Assembly: GCA_019116265.1 (NCBI GenBank)
Contig: DXBZ01000169.1
Span: 1 to 45,842 of the forward strand
Reading direction: 5' to 3'
Length of the DNA stretch: 45,842 nucleotides
DNA from: Candidatus Olsenella stercoravium
GTDB taxonomy: Bacteria > Actinomycetota > Coriobacteriia > Coriobacteriales > Atopobiaceae
Each line of letters starts with the position of its first letter. Position 1 is the first letter of the stretch. Shown piece by piece: positions 9,055-17,100 of this stretch. The translations under genes were made by a program, and so were the position numbers. The notes beneath the pieces were generated by a model, which saw nothing but the letters and a program-made list of their open reading frames with translations, ran no database searches and had not been told where the DNA came from.

Positions 9055-10437
9055 CTACTCCATCTCCTCGTACTCGGCGGCGTAGGCCTCGATCTTGTCC
9101 ATGCCGATCTTCTTCTCGACGAGGAACCACACGGCGACGAAGATGACGACGGCAACCGGAACGAGGATGATTGCGTTCTCGGAGATGCAGGTCCAGAAGA
9201 CGATCGCAGTCTGCGTCAGCGACGGGCCGGCCATGGAGGCGATCTGACCGTCGAAGGACAGGCCGGTGGAGGTGGCCAGGTCCGTGAGGTAGGGCGCGGC
9301 GAAGGTGCCGGCGTACAGGATCGCGGCCATCACCGGGATGGAGATGAGGATCGAGCGGAAGACGTTGCCGCGGCACAGCGCCACGACCAGCGCCACGCGG
9401 AAGGTGACGACGGAGAGGTCGGCGAGCGGCATCATGCGGTTGCCCGGGAGGATGAAGGCGAGGAAGATCGTGACCGGGATCATGATGAGGGCCGTGGTGA
9501 TGACCTCGGGGTTGCCCACGACGACCGCGGCGTCAAGGCCGATGGAGAGCGACTGGCCGCCGAAGTGCTTGGTCGTGAACTTCTGGGCGCCGTCGGAGAT
9601 GGGCATGAGGCCCTCGACGAACATGGCGGTCATCTTGGGCATGAGCACCATGACGGCGGCGACGTTGACGCCGGTGAGGAAGATCTGGTCGACCGGCATG
9701 AGGGCCAGGGCGCCCATGGCGCAGCCCAAGATCAGGCCGAGCATCATCGGGTCACCGAAGATGCCCAGGTACTTCTGGACGTTGCGGATGGAGACGTTGA
9801 CCTTGTTGAGGCCGGGGATGCGGTCGATCACCCAGTTGAGCGGCGCGGCGATGATGATCGAGGAGGTGTAGGAGATCGTCGGGAGCGTGACGTCGGGGAT
9901 GCCGAAGAAGTGCTCGATCAAAGGCGAGGTCCAGTCGGCGAACTTGAGCGTCATGACGGCGGTGAAGGCCGTTGCGACGAGGGCCCAGACGATGTTGTTG
10001 GTCACGAAGAACACCAGGATGCCGGCGATCATCATGTGGTGGTAGTTCCAGATGTCGACGTCCATGGTCTTGGTGAGCTTGAGGACCAGCATGAGGATGT
10101 TGATGCCGAGGATCTCAAAGACCAGGAAGGCAACGATCGGCGATGCCCAGGTGACCGAGGAGATGGCGCCCCAGCCCACGTCGGTGACATCGAGGTTGAG
10201 GCCAAAGTTGGCGACCATCGCGCTCGCCGCCGGCGAGACCGCGGACTTGAGCAGGTTCACGAGCAGGTTGATGCCCACGAAGCCGCAGGTGATGGTGATG
10301 CCGCTCTTGAACGCCTTGCCGATGTTCATGCGGAACACAAGGCCGATGATCGTGATGATGATCGGCAGCATGACGTAGGCGCCGGCGTTGATGAGCGCCT
10401 GGAAGACAGTGCTGACTGTCTCGAGGAATGCGTCCAT
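9055..10437 (-). CDS. PTS EIIC component, galactitol (GAT) family
   Basis: 460 residues with about ten hydrophobic segments, from the N-terminal YVMLPIIITIIGLVF to the C-terminal VPVAVVIFVAVWFLVEKK. It resembles EIIC-GAT (galactitol/sgc type), including NIGKAFKSG and the long loop with FGGQSLSIGLDAAVVVGNPE. It translocates the substrate while EIIB phosphorylates it. The start is preceded by GAAAGGAAAGGC. Its gene lies between EIIB and the dehydratase, so the imported phosphorylated compound is probably the dehydratase substrate. Confidence 0.9.
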   Translation of the reverse strand: MDAFLETVSTVFQALINAGAYVMLPIIITIIGLVFRMNIGKAFKSGITITCGFVGINLLVNLLKSAVSPAASAMVANFGLNLDVTDVGWGAISSVTWASPIVAFLVFEILGINILMLVLKLTKTMDVDIWNYHHMMIAGILVFFVTNNIVWALVATAFTAVMTLKFADWTSPLIEHFFGIPDVTLPTISYTSSIIIAAPLNWVIDRIPGLNKVNVSIRNVQKYLGIFGDPMMLGLILGCAMGALALMPVDQIFLTGVNVAAVMVLMPKMTAMFVEGLMPISDGAQKFTTKHFGGQSLSIGLDAAVVVGNPEVITTALIMIPVTIFLAFILPGNRMMPLADLSVVTFRVALVVALCRGNVFRSILISIPVMAAILYAGTFAAPYLTDLATSTGLSFDGQIASMAGPSLTQTAIVFWTCISENAIILVPVAVVIFVAVWFLVEKKIGMDKIEAYAAEYEEME

Positions 10438-10522
10438 GCCTTTCCTTTCTCACGTTTGGGACGGTCGGGTGACGCGCGGGCCGACGAGGCCCGCGCGTCG
10501 GCGGATGCGCGCGGGGCGCCGG

Positions 10523-10807
10523 CTAGTCCTTGAGCGCCTCGACGATCTTGTCGAGCGTGGCCTGCTCGTTCATGCCGGTGAGCAGGGCGATGGCCATGAT
10601 GATCGGGGTCTTGACGTCGGCGTCCTTGAACTTGCCGGAGGTGACCACGAGGTCGTAGTCGTTGGCCTTGTCGTGCAGCTCGAGCATCTTGCACTGGGTG
10701 ACCTGGATGGCCACGCCGTGATCGGCGCAGTAGTCCTTGATCTTTGCCGCCACGACGGTGGAGGTTGCGACCCCGTTTCCGCAGGCCACGAGAACACGCT
10801 TTGCCAT
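10523..10807 (-). CDS. PTS EIIB component, galactitol family
   Basis: 94 residues, typical for GatB-like EIIB. The N-terminal ACGNGVATST holds the phosphorylated Cys in the P-loop-like CGNGxATS motif. The protein accepts phosphate from EIIA and passes it to the sugar bound to EIIC. The ATG at 10807 is preceded by GAAAGGAAGA. It lies 72 bp after EIIA and 85 bp before EIIC. Confidence 0.93.
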   Translation of the reverse strand: MAKRVLVACGNGVATSTVVAAKIKDYCADHGVAIQVTQCKMLELHDKANDYDLVVTSGKFKDADVKTPIIMAIALLTGMNEQATLDKIVEALKD

Positions 10808-10879
10808 TTCTCTTCCTTTCTCCTTGCGAGAGCATCTCAGCGCACCCCTGTGGTGCGCCGCTGACCCTGTGGGTGCGCG

Positions 10880-11344
10880 CTAGGCGAGCAGCGCGCCGGC
10901 GAGCGAGAAGACCTCGTCGGCGTCTGCGGCAGCGATGACCTTGCCGACGAGCTCCTGGTCCTGGACGAAGGCGATCACCTTCTGGAGCATCTCGAGGTGG
11001 GCGTGCGCCTCGGTGAGGGCGAGCATGCACACCACGGAGACCCCGCACGTCTCGTCGGGCTCGTCCATCTTGTGCCAGTCGACGGGATGCGCCAGGACGC
11101 CCATGCACATGGCCGCCCGGTTCACGTTGACGACGTCGCAGTGCGGGATGGCCACGTTGAGGCCGCCCATGTCGAGCGCGGTGGGGAAGTTCGCCTCGCG
11201 GTCGACGATGGCCTGGGCGTAGGTGTCCTTCACGTAGCCCTGCTCCTCGAGGGCGGCCGCCAGGCGGCGCTCGACGTCCTCGCAGGTAAGGCCCTCCTCG
11301 TCGATGCGGACGACGAGCGAGCTGTCAAAGCTCAGATCTGCCAT
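10880..11344 (-). CDS. PTS EIIA component, galactitol/fructose-type
   Basis: 154 residues. The phosphorylatable His is in NVAIPHCDVVNV, matching the GatA/FruA-type EIIA (PTS_EIIA_2) motif. It takes phosphate from HPr. The ATG at 11344 is preceded by GAAGGAGAGAAGAG. Second gene of the operon, 51 bp after the aldolase. Confidence 0.92.
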   Translation of the reverse strand: MADLSFDSSLVVRIDEEGLTCEDVERRLAAALEEQGYVKDTYAQAIVDREANFPTALDMGGLNVAIPHCDVVNVNRAAMCMGVLAHPVDWHKMDEPDETCGVSVVCMLALTEAHAHLEMLQKVIAFVQDQELVGKVIAAADADEVFSLAGALLA

Positions 11345-11395
11345 GCTCTTCTCTCCTTCTTCTCTCTTGCTTTCCCTGCGTCCGCGCGCGGACGC

Positions 11396-12016
11396 CTACC
11401 AGACGACGCACTCCTCGAGCCTGCGCACGGAGGCGGCGAGCTTGGCGGAGTCGCACGCCTCGATGTCCACCGGGTCGAAGATGCCCGATCCGATGCCGGC
11501 GTAGGTGGCGCCCTTGTCGAAGTAGGACTGGACGTTGGCGACGTTCACGCCGCCCACGACCATGAGCGGGAGCCTCCCGAGCGGCGCCTGCACGGCCTTG
11601 ATGTAGTCGGGGCCGAGCTGGCCCGCGGGAAACACCTTTACGATGTCGGCGCCCATGTCGATCATCTGCTGGATCTCGGTGGGGCTGAAGGCGGCCGGCA
11701 CGGTGATGACGCCCGCCTCGCGGGCGAGGCCAAAGATCTCGGGGGTGAACATGATCGGCGAGAGCATGAACTCGGCGCCCGCGTCGATCGCCTGGCGCGC
11801 GAGCTCGGCGTTCTTGACCGTTCCGGCGCCCACGTGGACCTCCGAGCCAAACTCCCTGCGCGCCTGCGCGATGGACTCCATCGCGTGCGGGGAGTTGCTG
11901 GCCACCTCGATGGAGTTGACCTTGGTGCCCACCAGCTGCTCCACGACGCTCATGACCTGCTTGGTCTCGTAGCCGCGAAGGATGACGGTCACCTTGGGAA
12001 GAACGAGCTCGCTCAT
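11396..12016 (-). CDS. KDPG/KDPGal-type aldolase
   Basis: 206 residues, the normal size for the Eda/DgaF class I aldolase family that splits 2-keto-3-deoxy-6-phospho-sugar acids into pyruvate and a triose phosphate. The general-base Glu is in NSIEVASN and the Schiff-base Lys is in DIVKVFPAGQLGP. GAGTV and VGGVNV match the family phosphate and pyruvate loops. The ATG at 12016 follows CAGAGGAGGCAGAC. It is the first gene of the operon, 25-35 bp from a good promoter. Substrate stereochemistry cannot be told from sequence. Confidence 0.9.
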   Translation of the reverse strand: MSELVLPKVTVILRGYETKQVMSVVEQLVGTKVNSIEVASNSPHAMESIAQARREFGSEVHVGAGTVKNAELARQAIDAGAEFMLSPIMFTPEIFGLAREAGVITVPAAFSPTEIQQMIDMGADIVKVFPAGQLGPDYIKAVQAPLGRLPLMVVGGVNVANVQSYFDKGATYAGIGSGIFDPVDIEACDSAKLAASVRRLEECVVW

Positions 12017-12048
12017 GTCTGCCTCCTCTGTCCTGGTGCGTTGCCTTG

Positions 12049-12076
12049 ATTCTATGTCTGCATATTCTTCTTTCAA
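12049..12076 (-). promoter_or_regulatory. Sigma70-like promoter of the aldolase-PTS operon
   Basis: On the minus strand TTGAAA (12071-12076) and TAGAAT (12049-12054) are separated by 16 bp, and the aldolase start lies about 33 nt downstream. The surrounding 12045-12120 stretch is clearly AT-rich compared with the rest of the window. Confidence 0.7.
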
Positions 12077-12183
12077 AATTCTGGTGTTCTACACATTTTT
12101 TGCATACGCAGACGAGGAGAGAAGTGCGGGCGACAGGAGCCTCTTTCGTTGATTCAGTTGATGCGCAACGCGGTCATTTCTCC

Positions 12184-12250
12184 TATAATTAGGCCAGTTT
12201 TCAGGTATTTATTGCGCTGAAACCCGTCTGTCACTCTTTCGTGTCAGACG
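12184..12250 (+). promoter_or_regulatory. Possible -10 element and stem-loop upstream of the XRE regulator
   Basis: TATAAT occurs at 12184-12189 on the plus strand without a convincing -35. A stem-loop with one mismatch follows (GTCTGTCAC near 12227 and GTGTCAGAC near 12241). They fit a leader of about 200 nt for the regulator at 12420. Confidence 0.4.
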
Positions 12251-12298
12251 AGCTCCCCTAGGACGCAGTCTCAACCGCTAGTTACTCGTCCGCAATAT

Positions 12299-12320
12299 GT
12301 ATTGAATAGTATTTCAATAC
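12299..12320. promoter_or_regulatory. Perfect 8-bp inverted repeat, candidate operator
   Basis: GTATTGAA and TTCAATAC flank TAGTAT. A second palindrome, TAGTAT-TTCA-ATACTA (12308-12323), overlaps it. The site lies in the divergent region between the PTS operon and the XRE regulator, about 100 bp upstream of the regulator start, and is a plausible binding site for it. Confidence 0.5.
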
Positions 12321-12419
12321 TACTGCATGTTTATTGCGAAATGCTTACAATTCTCCATTTTTTCTCCATATTTATGCGCAAGAATGGCGCCGACACGGGG
12401 CGCCGACGACTGGAGAGAC

Positions 12420-13025
12420 ATGGAGTTTGGTTCAACGCTCGCCAAGCTACGCGAGGGACGGGGCTGGTCGCAGGCCAAGCTGGCCGAGAAGGCCGGCGTG
12501 AGCCAGGAGACCATCGCCGCATGGGAGGGCGGCAGGGAGTTTCCCGCCCAGGAGCAGCTCCTCGCGCTCGCCAAGGCGCTCAAGGTCAAGATCTCCCTCC
12601 TCATCGAGGGCGACGAGGAGCTCATGGTCAAGGTCATCGAGGGGACCGACGTCTACGAGACGGCCGTCATGGGCATCATCTCGGCGGTGACCGTGGCGTG
12701 CGCGCTCGCGCTCATCGCCCTCTCCCACACCGACCAGGCTGCCCTGGAGATAGCCGTCCGCGTCACCGAGGCCATTCTCATCGTTGGCCTGCTCGCCCTC
12801 GTCTGGCAGCGGCGCAGCCCCCGCGCGCAGCGCGCCAAGGCGTTTCGCGACGCGCTCGAGGCGGCCGACGGCTCCCAGACCGCCTTCGTCCTCAAGCGCA
12901 GGGCGGGCCGCAACACTGGCAACACCGTCATGCAGTTCGTGCTCGGCGCGATCATCGCCGTCACGCTGATCGTTCTTCTCGGCATCATCATGCCCGAGTC
13001 GCGCCTGCCCTGGGTGATGCTCTAG
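12420..13025 (+). CDS. Membrane-anchored XRE-family regulator
   Basis: 201 residues. An N-terminal helix-turn-helix (LAKLREGRGWSQAKLAEKAG, then SQETIAAWEGG) occupies residues 4-60. Three hydrophobic segments follow: about 80-100, 110-127 and 172-195. The start is the ATG at 12420 after TGGAGAGAC; an ATG at 12384 is in frame but adds unrelated sequence. Proteins with an XRE domain and transmembrane tail are common in Firmicutes and Coriobacteriia and often act on neighbouring transport or catabolic genes. It diverges from the PTS operon, which makes that operon its likely target. This is inference. Confidence 0.8.
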   Translation: MEFGSTLAKLREGRGWSQAKLAEKAGVSQETIAAWEGGREFPAQEQLLALAKALKVKISLLIEGDEELMVKVIEGTDVYETAVMGIISAVTVACALALIALSHTDQAALEIAVRVTEAILIVGLLALVWQRRSPRAQRAKAFRDALEAADGSQTAFVLKRRAGRNTGNTVMQFVLGAIIAVTLIVLLGIIMPESRLPWVML

Positions 13026-13043
13026 CGCCCGGGGCGTCGGGGC

Positions 13044-13862
13044 TCAGGCGAGCAGCGGCTCGAGGTAGCGCGCGACCCCGGCAAGCTCGCAGCGCGGCGC
13101 CACGTGACGGGCGTGCTCCCTGACCTCGGGGGAGGCGTTTTCCATGGCGACCGCGTCGCCCGCGACGTCGAGCATGGAGACGTCGTTTTCCGAGTCGCCA
13201 AAGGCGACGGTGTCTGCGACGTCGACGCCGAGGCGCCCGCAGAGCCACAGCAGCGCCGTCCCCCTGGTTGCCTCCGCGCTCGTCACCTCGAGGTTCATCG
13301 GTATCGACGAGGCGCCGAAGAGGCCGGGACGCACGGCCACCGCGTCCCGCGTCGCCCTGCGGCCGCGCTCGTCCGCAAAAAGGACGTTGACGCGACAGAT
13401 CGAGGGGACGCGCTCGATGAGCTCCTCGGTGCCGCAGTCGACGAAGGTGCGCTGTGAGAGCACCATGCGGCGCGTGGCCTCGGTCATCTCGACCAGGTCG
13501 TAGAGCGGCAGGTTCTCGCGCGAGGCGAAGACGCCCTACGGGGTGAAGAGGTCGAAGGCGACGCGCTGGCCGCGGACGTCTGCGTAGAGCGCGCGGACGA
13601 GGGACTTGCTGATGGGCACCTCGCGTATGGCCCGGCCCGATCGAACGTCGTAGACGAGCGCTCCCCCGCCGCAGACGGCGTGGCGCACGGAGGGGTGCTC
13701 GACGAGCTCGCGGGGGACGCCCCGCAGGCTGCGGCCGGTGCAGGGGACGAACTGGACCCCGCGCTCGGCGGCAACGTCGAGGATGCGGAGGTTGTCTCGC
13801 GGGATGGTCTTGTCGGGGCCCACGAACGTGTCGTCCATGTCGATGAAGACCAGTCTGACCAC
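13044..13862 (-). pseudogene. Cof-type HAD phosphatase interrupted by an in-frame TAG (copy 4)
   Basis: From the GTG at 13862 (AAGGAGGGGG upstream) the frame encodes motif I (DMDDTFVG) and motif II (CTGRSL), then meets TAG at 13536-13538 after 108 codons. The same frame continues for about 160 codons with motif IV (GDSENDVSML) and the C-terminus. It aligns without gap to the HAD protein encoded at 5300-6151: FDLFADGTVY there is FDLFTP-stop-GVF here. Both halves keep good codon use, so the mutation is recent or is a sequencing error. A truncated N-terminal product would lack motif IV and should be inactive. Confidence 0.8.
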
Positions 13863-13896
13863 AGCGCCCCCTCCTTCCAGGCTCCCATGATAGCGC

Positions 13897-14008
13897 GTGC
13901 GGGTTATGGACGGTTTCGGGCCGGAAGGCGTCCGCGTCCCGCACGCGTTTCGGGTTGGTGCGGGTTGCAGTCGGTTTCGGGCCGGAAAGCGTCCATAACC
14001 CGCACGCG
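13897..14008. repeat. Two tandem 51-bp palindromic units
   Basis: Units at 13897-13947 and 13958-14008 are the same length and about 80% identical, separated by 10 bp. Each starts GTGCGGGTT and ends CCGCACGCG, so each can fold, with the shared sequence CGGTTTCGGGCCGGAA in the loop. The outer ends of the pair (13894-13912 and 13990-14008) form a perfect 19-bp inverted repeat. It lies in the 246-bp gap between the broken HAD gene and the activase 3' end. Confidence 0.75.
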
Positions 14009-14049
14009 TGCCCGGGACGGGCGCGCGGCCCGGGGCCCGAACGAGCGAC

Positions 14050-14081
14050 GCCCGCGTCCCGGGCGATGCCGGGACGCGGGC
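14050..14081. terminator. Strong hairpin downstream of the activase gene
   Basis: A perfect 13-bp GC stem (14050-14062 with 14069-14081) and a 6-nt loop lie 28 nt past the activase stop. No T-tract follows on the minus strand, so it may protect mRNA ends or act as a Rho-independent-like terminator of weak type. Confidence 0.5.
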
Positions 14082-14108
14082 GAGACCGGACGGGCCGATG
14101 CCCCTCCC

Positions 14109-17100
14109 CTACTTGCTGACGCCAGTCCTTCGCTTGGCCTCCTCGATCTGGGCGAGCTGCTCGGGCGTGAGCTCGATGCCGCCGCCGTGACCGTGCACGC
14201 CGCAGGCCGAGCCGCCGCCCGTCGCCACGGAGTCGTCGAAGCGCGTGCTGCCCGTGTAGGGCGCCACGGCGTCGTTGGTCACCGGGTCGGCCGGGTTCTC
14301 CAGACGGAAGCCGCCCTCGCGATTGGTGCGATAGTTCTCCTTGGCCACGCTGATCATGAGCTTGATGCGGTTGAGCTGGTTGACCTCGGAGGCGCCGGGG
14401 TCGTAGTCAACAGCCACGATGTTGCTCTCGGGGTGCATCTGGCGCAGGCGCTTGATGACTGACTTGCCCACCACGTGGTTGGGCAGGCACGCAAACGGCG
14501 AGCAGCACACGATGTTGGGCGTGCCGGTCTCGATGAGGTCGCACATCTCGGCCGTGAGCAGCCAGCCCTCACCCATCGTGTTGCACAGCGAGAGCACTTG
14601 CTCCGCCTTGCCGGCGAGCTCGAAGATGTCCGGGTAGGGCGAGAAGCGCGTGGTCTTTGCGAGCATCTTGTTGATGGGCTCACGGAAGCCCTCGATGAGC
14701 TTGATTCCCGCCATGTGCGACAGGCGACTCGTGGCCTTGGTGCCCAGCTCGGCGTTGGTGTTGATGGCGTTGGTCATGCCAAAGAGGAAGAAGTCCACCA
14801 GACCCGGCACGTTGGCCTCGCAGCCCTCCTGCTCGATGACCTTGACCACCTGGTTGTTGGCCGTGGGGTGGAACTTGACCAGGATCTCGCCCACCACGCC
14901 CACGCGCGGCTTGGAGCGGTCGTTCACGAGCGGCAGCGCCTCGAAGGCGTCGACCGTGCGCTGGCAGAGATCGTAGAAGCGCTTGCGTCCGCCACCCACG
15001 ATCACGCCCTTGGCGTCGGCCATCATGCGGTCGTAGAGCGCGTCGGCCGCTCCGGGCTCGGCCTCGTAGGGGCGCACGCGGTAGAGCAGCTGCATGATGA
15101 GGTCGCCGTAGAGCAGGGCGTAGACGGCCTTGATGAGCAGGCCGGGGTCCTTGAGGACGTTGAAGCCGGGGTTCTTCTCGTCCAAGCCGGAGGCTGCGGT
15201 GAGAGAGATCACCGGGATCTCCGGATGGCCGGAGTCCTTGAGGGCCTTACGGATGAGCGCAATGTAGTTGGTGGCACGGCAGCCGCCACCGGTCTGGGTG
15301 ATGACCACGGCAAGGCGCGACAGGTCGTACTCGCCGGAGAGCACCGCCTCCATGATCTGGCCCGTAACCAGAATCGACGGGTAGCAGATGTCGTTGTTGA
15401 CGTACTTGAGGCCAGCCTCGACGGCACCCTGGTCCACGGAGGGCAAGAGCACCACGTTGTAGCCGCTGCTCTTGAACAGCTCCTCGATGAGGTCAAAGTG
15501 GATCGGCGCCATCTGCGGAACGAGGATCGTGTAGCCCGCCTTCTGCATGTCCTCGGTGTAGCGGACCTTCTCGAAGGCGGCACTGGCGGCCTCGCGATAC
15601 ACGGGCACGCGGCCCTCCTGCGTGGCGCGGGCGCGCTCGAGCGAGCCGTCGGCGTTCTTGACGCCCACGGGCTCGACCTCGCGGACCTCGCCGCGACTGG
15701 CCGCGCGGCGCAGCTCGTCGCGCTGCTCGGTGAGGGCGGCCATGAGCGAGCGGATGCGGATGCGGGCCGCGCCCAGGTTGGAGACCTGGTCGATCTTGAG
15801 GACGGTGTAGATCTTGCCGGAGGCCTCCAGAATCTCCTGGACCTGGTCGGTGGTCAGGGCGTCGAGGCCGCAGCCAAACGAGAAGAGCTGGATGAGGTCG
15901 AGATCGTTTCTGGACGCCACGAAGCGCGCCGCGCGGTAGAGGCGGCTGTGGAACATCCACTGGTCGATCACGCGGATGGGGCGCTCGGGCGTCATCTTGT
16001 GCGCGACGGAGTCCTCGGTGAGCACCGCAAAGCCAAAGGAGTGCACCAGCTCGGGGATGGCGTGGTTGATCTCGGGGTCGTTGTGGTAGGGACGGCCGGC
16101 GAGCACGATGCCGTGGGCGTCGTGCTCCTCGATCCAGCGCAGGGCCTCGTCGCCGGCGCGGTGCATCGCGTCCTTGAAGGCGAGGTCGGCCTCCCAGGCA
16201 GCGTTGACGGCCTCGTCGATCTCGGCGCGGGTGATGTGGGCACCGCGCACGCGACCGCGCCCGGCCTCCGCGTCCTTCTCGCGCTGCTCGGAGACCAGCT
16301 CGTAGAGGCGGCGCTTGAGCTCCTTCTTCTTGTCATACGGGATGAACGGGGCCAAGAACTCGATCTTGGAGCCCGTGCCGAGCTCGTCGACGTTCAGGCC
16401 GAGCGCCTGCGGGTAGCTCATGACGATCGGGCAGTTGTAGTGGTTGGTCGCGCCCTCGTCCTCCTGGCGCTCCCAGCGGATGCAGGGCATCCAGATGAAG
16501 TCCGGGTCCTTCTCGATGAGGTTCATGATGTGGCCGTGGGAGAGCTTGGCCGGGTAGCACACGCTCTCGGACGGCATGGACTCGATGCCCGCGTCATAGG
16601 TCTTGGCCGAGGTCTGGTCTGAGAGCACCACCGAGAAGCCCAGCTTGGTGAAGAACGCGTGCCAGAACGGGTAGTTCTCGTACATGTTGAGCGAGCGCGG
16701 AATGCCCACCGTGCCGCGCGGCGCCTCGTCGGCGGGGAGCACCGGACGGTCGAAGAGCAGCTTGTTCTTGAACTCAAAGAGGTTGGGCGCCTCGTTCTTC
16801 TTGGCCTTGGAGCCGCCGGCGCCCTTCTCGCAGCGGTTGCCGGTGATGAAGCGACGGCCGCCGCCAAAGTCGTTGATCGTGAGCAGGCAGTTGTTGGAGC
16901 AGCGACCGCAGTGGACGTTGGTGTGCTTGACCTGCAGGTTGTCGATATCCTCACGGGAGAGAATCTGCGAGGTCCCATAGGAGCCGGCACGGTCGCGGGC
17001 GAGAAGGGCGGCGCCGTAGGCGCCCATGCAGCCCGCGATGTCCGGGCGGATGACGTCACGACCGGTCAGGACCTCAAAGGCGCGCAGGGTGGCGTCGGAC

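Noticed and set aside
13536..13538. Programmed recoding at the TAG in the HAD gene (pyrrolysine or readthrough)
   Set aside because: No supporting structure is evident and the position aligns to an ordinary Gly in the paralogue; a nonsense mutation or sequencing error is simpler.
13944..13960. Tandem 51-bp units as another copy of the CGTTTGCCCAGTTGG-core family
   Set aside because: CGTTTCGGGTTGGTG looks similar, but it lies at the junction of two repeats and not inside a single inverted-repeat loop; likely coincidence.
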